From Pararhizobium sp. (lineage in GTDB: Bacteria; Pseudomonadota; Alphaproteobacteria; Rhizobiales; Rhizobiaceae): 64,000 nucleotides of DNA. Location: assembly GCA_017794825.1 (NCBI GenBank), contig CP051237.1, positions 5,253,342 through 5,317,341 of the forward strand, given 5' to 3'. The stretch's first letter is position 1. Every line of letters begins with the position of its first letter. Position numbers and translations under genes: made by a program. A model generated the notes under the pieces. It was not told the DNA's origin and ran no database searches. It saw only the letters and a program-made list of their open reading frames with translations. Shown piece after piece: positions 60,496 through 64,000 of this stretch.

Positions 60496-62073
60496 ATGCG
60501 GATCTTCGCCTACAAGCCCGGGCATGACGGTCATGTCGCCGCGATCGCGGATGGCGGTCTCGTCTTCTCGATCGAAGCCGAAAAGGATTCCGGCAAACGT
60601 TATGGCCCCGTCGCCACGGACAAGTTGCTTGAAAGTCTGCAGAAGCTGGACTGGGTTCCCGACGTGATGGCGACCTCCGGCTGGATGCGCCAATTTCGGC
60701 CGATGGCCGATCCGATCGGCGCTGGATACTACGGCATTGACAGAGACACCGTTATCTCGAACACCACGAAGATGATGGGTCGGGATGTCTGCTATTTCTC
60801 GTCGTCTCACGAGCGATCCCATCTTATCGGCAGCTACGCCATGTCGCCGTTTCCCCAGGGCGAACCGGTATATGCGCTGGTATGGGAAGGCGTGATCGGC
60901 AATTTTTACCGCATAGACACGGATCTCGTCATCACGAAGGTCGGCTCTCCCTTCAACGGTCCCGGTCATAAATACGGGTTTCTCTACGGATTGGCCGATC
61001 CGACATATCCGCTCGACGCCAGGAAATCGCGCAGGGAAGACGCCGGAAAGCTGATGGCGCTGTCGGGTTTCGGCAATGATCGCCTGGAAACGCCGGAAGA
61101 AGCCGCGCTGATCGAGCGTATCCTCGGCTGGGACGCCAGTGAATATCCGCTATTGAAGAAAGATTTCGCAGATTCGCCGTTCTGCAATATCGGGCTCGAA
61201 AGCCAGGCGTTTCGTGATCTCGCCAAACGGTTTCAGAACGAGATCTTCGGGCGTTTTCTCGCATTCGCTGAAGAGAACATGAAAGAGCGGTTGCCGATCC
61301 TCGTGTCAGGAGGATGCGGCCTGAATTGCGACTGGAACAGCGAATGGCGCGGCAGCGGACTGTTCGCTGACGTCTTCGTGCAGCCGTGCACAAACGACTC
61401 CGGTTCGGCAATCGGCACGGCGGTCGACGCCCAGCTCCATTATACCGGAAACGCCAAGCTGGACTGGACCGTCTATGCCGGCGAACGCTTTGTCCACGAC
61501 GACGCGGACCTTGACGGTTTTGAAGTCTCGCCCCTCAATCTCGGAGACTTTGTCTCGGAGCTTTCGGATGGAAAGATATTCGCCTGGGTCAATGGTCGAT
61601 ATGAAATCGGTCCGCGCGCGCTTGGAAACCGCTCTCTGATTGCGGCGCCCTTTACCACGGAAATCCACCGTCGCCTCAACGCCATCAAGAAACGCGAGGG
61701 TTTTCGGCCGATCGCGCCCATCCTGATGGAGGAGGAACTCGACCGGCTTTTCAACAATCACGGTCCCAGTCCGCACATGCTGTACTTCCAGACCGTGAAA
61801 ACCGATGCTCTACAGGCTGTCACGCACGTCGATGGTTCGGCGCGCGCGCAGACCGTCACCGCTTCGCAAAATCCGGAAATGTACGCGCTGCTTGAAGCGT
61901 TCCGGACGCAAACCGGCTACGGAGTGCTTTGCAATACATCGCTCAACTTTAACGGCCGGGGCTTCATCAACAGGATGAGCGATCTGGTCGAATACGCGCT
62001 GCAGACCGGTCTGGACGGATTCGTGGTCGACGGGACCGTTTATCGCCGCCGTGATCATGCCGGCGTTTCCTGA
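60496..62073 (+). CDS. NodU/CmcH-family carbamoyltransferase
   Basis: The protein has 525 residues. The N-terminal Kae1-like domain has GHDGHVAAI (9-17), the metal-binding HxxxH pair H105/H109 (SHERSHLIGSY), GKLMALSGFG (185-194), SGGCGLNCDWNSEW (271-284) and D301 (CTNDSGSAIG). The C-terminal YrdC-like-adjacent region carries EIGPRALGNRSLIA (370-383). Known members transfer a carbamoyl group from carbamoyl phosphate via carbamoyl-AMP to Nod factors, cephalosporins or sugars. The acceptor here is unknown. The 3' end overlaps the phosphatase gene by 17 bases. Confidence 0.9.
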   Translation: MRIFAYKPGHDGHVAAIADGGLVFSIEAEKDSGKRYGPVATDKLLESLQKLDWVPDVMATSGWMRQFRPMADPIGAGYYGIDRDTVISNTTKMMGRDVCYFSSSHERSHLIGSYAMSPFPQGEPVYALVWEGVIGNFYRIDTDLVITKVGSPFNGPGHKYGFLYGLADPTYPLDARKSRREDAGKLMALSGFGNDRLETPEEAALIERILGWDASEYPLLKKDFADSPFCNIGLESQAFRDLAKRFQNEIFGRFLAFAEENMKERLPILVSGGCGLNCDWNSEWRGSGLFADVFVQPCTNDSGSAIGTAVDAQLHYTGNAKLDWTVYAGERFVHDDADLDGFEVSPLNLGDFVSELSDGKIFAWVNGRYEIGPRALGNRSLIAAPFTTEIHRRLNAIKKREGFRPIAPILMEEELDRLFNNHGPSPHMLYFQTVKTDALQAVTHVDGSARAQTVTASQNPEMYALLEAFRTQTGYGVLCNTSLNFNGRGFINRMSDLVEYALQTGLDGFVVDGTVYRRRDHAGVS

Positions 62074-62686
62074 GCGCGTTCCATTTCTGTATGTGGTGCG
62101 CCACGGGCGGACCCCTTGGAACGACCAGGGGCGCTTTCAAGGGACTGCGGATATCGATCTGAGTGAAGCGGGCAGGGCGCAGGCGGAGGCCGCAGGCCGG
62201 CGCCTGAAGGCGTTGCTTCGCGACAGGAATCAGAGAATCGAAGACTTCGACATCCTGTCTTCACCGCTGATCAGAGCCCGTAAAACCGCGGAGATTCTCA
62301 GCCAGGTGAACGAATCGGCCATATCCCGCATTCGCATTGAGCAGAGACTTGGCGAATTGTCTTTCGGCGATTGGGAGGGGATGACCACGCTCGAGGTCAA
62401 GTCGCATTTCCCTGCACTAAGAAAACAGCGGAAAACCGACCGCTGGAACTTTCGTCCTCCAGGAGGAGAGAGTTACGCTGATGCAACGCCGCGAATAAAA
62501 AACATGTTTCTTGATTTTCGACGGCCCTCAATTCTGGTTTGTCATACAGGCGTGATGCGAATAATACTTCATCTGCTGGGCGAGATGCCTGAAGGCGAAG
62601 CCTCGATCCATGCAATCGGCCACGGTGATATTCTGATTTGGTCCGAAAGCCGGCTGATTTGTGATGAAAACCCATTGCAAATGTGA
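62057..62686 (+). CDS. Histidine phosphatase (phosphoglycerate mutase-like)
   Basis: The protein has 209 residues from ATG 62057; GTG 62051 is an equally possible start. The catalytic RHG motif VVRHGRTPWNDQGRFQG has R15 and H16; E100 (GELSFGDWEG) is the likely proton donor and H163 (LVCHTGVMR) the second histidine. PPGGESY is typical of the GpmB/CobC-like branch. It overlaps the carbamoyltransferase gene, so the pair is translationally coupled and may act in one pathway. Confidence 0.9.
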   Translation: MPAFPERVPFLYVVRHGRTPWNDQGRFQGTADIDLSEAGRAQAEAAGRRLKALLRDRNQRIEDFDILSSPLIRARKTAEILSQVNESAISRIRIEQRLGELSFGDWEGMTTLEVKSHFPALRKQRKTDRWNFRPPGGESYADATPRIKNMFLDFRRPSILVCHTGVMRIILHLLGEMPEGEASIHAIGHGDILIWSESRLICDENPLQM

Positions 62687-62757
62687 CCATACTGTGGAAG
62701 CTGAGGTGAAAAAAGTCGACAAGCATTTGATGCCGGGGACAGGATGGTTTTTGTGCA

Positions 62758-64000
62758 ATGAGTGAAGCTTCGCCAGATCTGCTGCGCGTGGAAGATTTGC
62801 ACGTGGAGATTGGCCCGCAAGAGAGCAAGGTCGAAGTTGTCAAGGGCGTCAGCTTTCGGATCCCCAAGGGAAAGACAGTGGCGTTGGTCGGCGAATCCGG
62901 CTCCGGAAAATCGATCATCGCACAAACCATCATGGGCATCTTGCCCGATATCGCAGATATCACAGAGGGTTCCATAAAGTTCTTCGATCCAGAAAAGAAC
63001 GGCGAATTCGTCGATATAGCGACGTTGCCGCGAGACGGTAAAAGAATGCGCAATCTGCGCGGCGGACGCATTTCGATCATCTTCCAGGAGCCAATGACGT
63101 CGTTGTCTCCGGTTCATACCGTTGGCAACCAGATCGACGAAGCCCTGTATTTGCATCGCGACGTCTCGAAAAAGGAATGCCGCGAACTGACCGAACAGAT
63201 GCTTGCACTGGTCGGTTTTCCCAATCCCTCGCGCGCCTACGGCATGTATGCGATGGAGTTGTCCGGCGGGTTGCGCCAGCGGGCCATGATCGCAATGGCG
63301 CTGGTGTGCAATCCGGCCCTGTTGATCGCTGACGAACCCACAACGGCTCTCGATGTCACCGTTCAGGCGCAGGTGCTTGCCGTGCTGAAGGACGTGCAGC
63401 GCAAGCTGGGCATGTCGCTGCTGCTGATCACGCATGATCTTGGCGTCGTCGCCAACATGGCGGACGAAATCCTGGTGCTCTATCACGGTACGCTGATGGA
63501 GGCTGGAACGCTCAACGAGATATTCACCAATCCGCAGCACCCGTACCTGCTTGCGTTGCTGGCGGCCGTTCCACGACTGGACATGCAGCCGGGCGAGAAG
63601 CTGGTGGCGTTGCGCGAGGTGACGCAGGAACTGCCTGAATCCTTCAAGGAGAAGGCGAAAGAGCGAAAGCACGGCGAAGACGAAACCATTCTTCGGGTAA
63701 ACAATCTGTCGAAAAGCTTCGCAGTCAAGAGTGAGCAAAGCCTGTTCGGATCTTCGGGCGAACATGTCCTCGCTGTCGACAACGTTTCCTTTTCAGTCCG
63801 ATATGGCGAGTGTTTTGGACTCGTCGGCGAAAGCGGTTGCGGAAAAACCACGCTCAGCAAGATGATCATGCGGGCGCTGACGCCGACATCGGGAGAGATC
63901 TATTTCTCCGATGAGGATGGCGAGGTCGATCTCGCGCACCTCAAGGGCAAGGCGCTGTTCGAGCAGCGACGCCGGATCCAGATGGTCTTCCAGGACCCGT
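62758..64000 (+). CDS. Peptide-type ABC transporter, fused double ATPase (3'-truncated by window end)
   Basis: The first 414 codons are present, with no stop before the window edge. Domain 1 has Walker A GESGSGKS (45-52), signature LSGGLRQRAM and Walker B LLIADEPTTALD. Domain 2 has Walker A GESGCGKTT and the Q-loop QMVFQDP at the very end. This is a second DppDF-like fusion, similar in layout to the one at 40800 but with a distinct sequence. Permease and binding-protein genes probably lie beyond the window. Confidence 0.92.
   Translation, partial: MSEASPDLLRVEDLHVEIGPQESKVEVVKGVSFRIPKGKTVALVGESGSGKSIIAQTIMGILPDIADITEGSIKFFDPEKNGEFVDIATLPRDGKRMRNLRGGRISIIFQEPMTSLSPVHTVGNQIDEALYLHRDVSKKECRELTEQMLALVGFPNPSRAYGMYAMELSGGLRQRAMIAMALVCNPALLIADEPTTALDVTVQAQVLAVLKDVQRKLGMSLLLITHDLGVVANMADEILVLYHGTLMEAGTLNEIFTNPQHPYLLALLAAVPRLDMQPGEKLVALREVTQELPESFKEKAKERKHGEDETILRVNNLSKSFAVKSEQSLFGSSGEHVLAVDNVSFSVRYGECFGLVGESGCGKTTLSKMIMRALTPTSGEIYFSDEDGEVDLAHLKGKALFEQRRRIQMVFQDP

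Noticed and set aside
60496..62073. Symbiotic nodU
   Set aside because: The family is right, but no other nod genes or nod box are visible, and NodU-like carbamoyltransferases also occur in many non-symbiotic pathways.

Overview
The window reads as chromosomal DNA of an alphaproteobacterium of the order Hyphomicrobiales (rhizobia-like). RpoB, RpoC, EF-Tu and the ribosomal proteins look rhizobial, the order secY-adk-rpsM-rpsK-rpoA-rplQ is typical of that group, and an ATP12-type F1-ATPase assembly factor is present. The sequence is GC-rich. I see no tRNA, rRNA, insertion sequence, prophage or CRISPR array. Genus and species cannot be set from this window.

Region 1 (1-29180) is the core gene-expression block on the plus strand: end of rplJ, rplL, rpoB, rpoC; a small convergent hypothetical gene; the str operon (rpsL, rpsG, fusA, tuf); then the S10, spc and alpha operons from rpsJ to rplQ with secY and adk inside. 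The genes are ordinary. Non-coding structure between them is the interest: a perfect 15-bp hairpin before rpoB, a structured rpsL leader behind a good sigma-70 promoter, and a hairpin-rich rpsM-rpsK spacer holding two near-identical 30-bp repeats.

Region 2 (29181-38311) carries housekeeping genes: a Do-family periplasmic protease, rarA, a ketopantoate reductase-like gene, crcB, a RluC-type pseudouridine synthase, a HAD phosphatase, the ATP12 chaperone, pccB and a DUF4864-like secreted protein. A thrice-repeated 16-bp motif lies before crcB.

Region 3 (38312-44172) is a dipeptide/oligopeptide-type ABC importer: two permeases and a fused double ATPase on the plus strand, with the Tat-exported binding protein convergent on the minus strand and back-to-back terminators between them.

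Region 4 (44303-59559) is one long minus-strand array for uptake and beta-oxidation-like breakdown of an unknown carboxylic acid. It runs from a TetR regulator through an ACAD11-like acyl-CoA dehydrogenase, two MDR reductases, LivHMGF, an acyl-CoA synthetase, a LivK-like binding protein, a hydratase/3-hydroxyacyl-CoA dehydrogenase fusion and two adjacent acyl-CoA dehydrogenases. No thiolase is present.

Region 5 (59732-64000) is on the plus strand, divergent from tetR. Its first gene looks like a plain SDR but carries both diagnostic motifs of halohydrin dehalogenases (T-x4-Y-x-G and S-x12-Y-x3-R), so it is probably a cofactor-free dehalogenase/epoxide-forming enzyme; this is the most interesting gene in the window. 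It is followed by a NodU/CmcH-type carbamoyltransferase overlapping a histidine phosphatase, then by a second fused peptide-type ABC ATPase cut by the window end.
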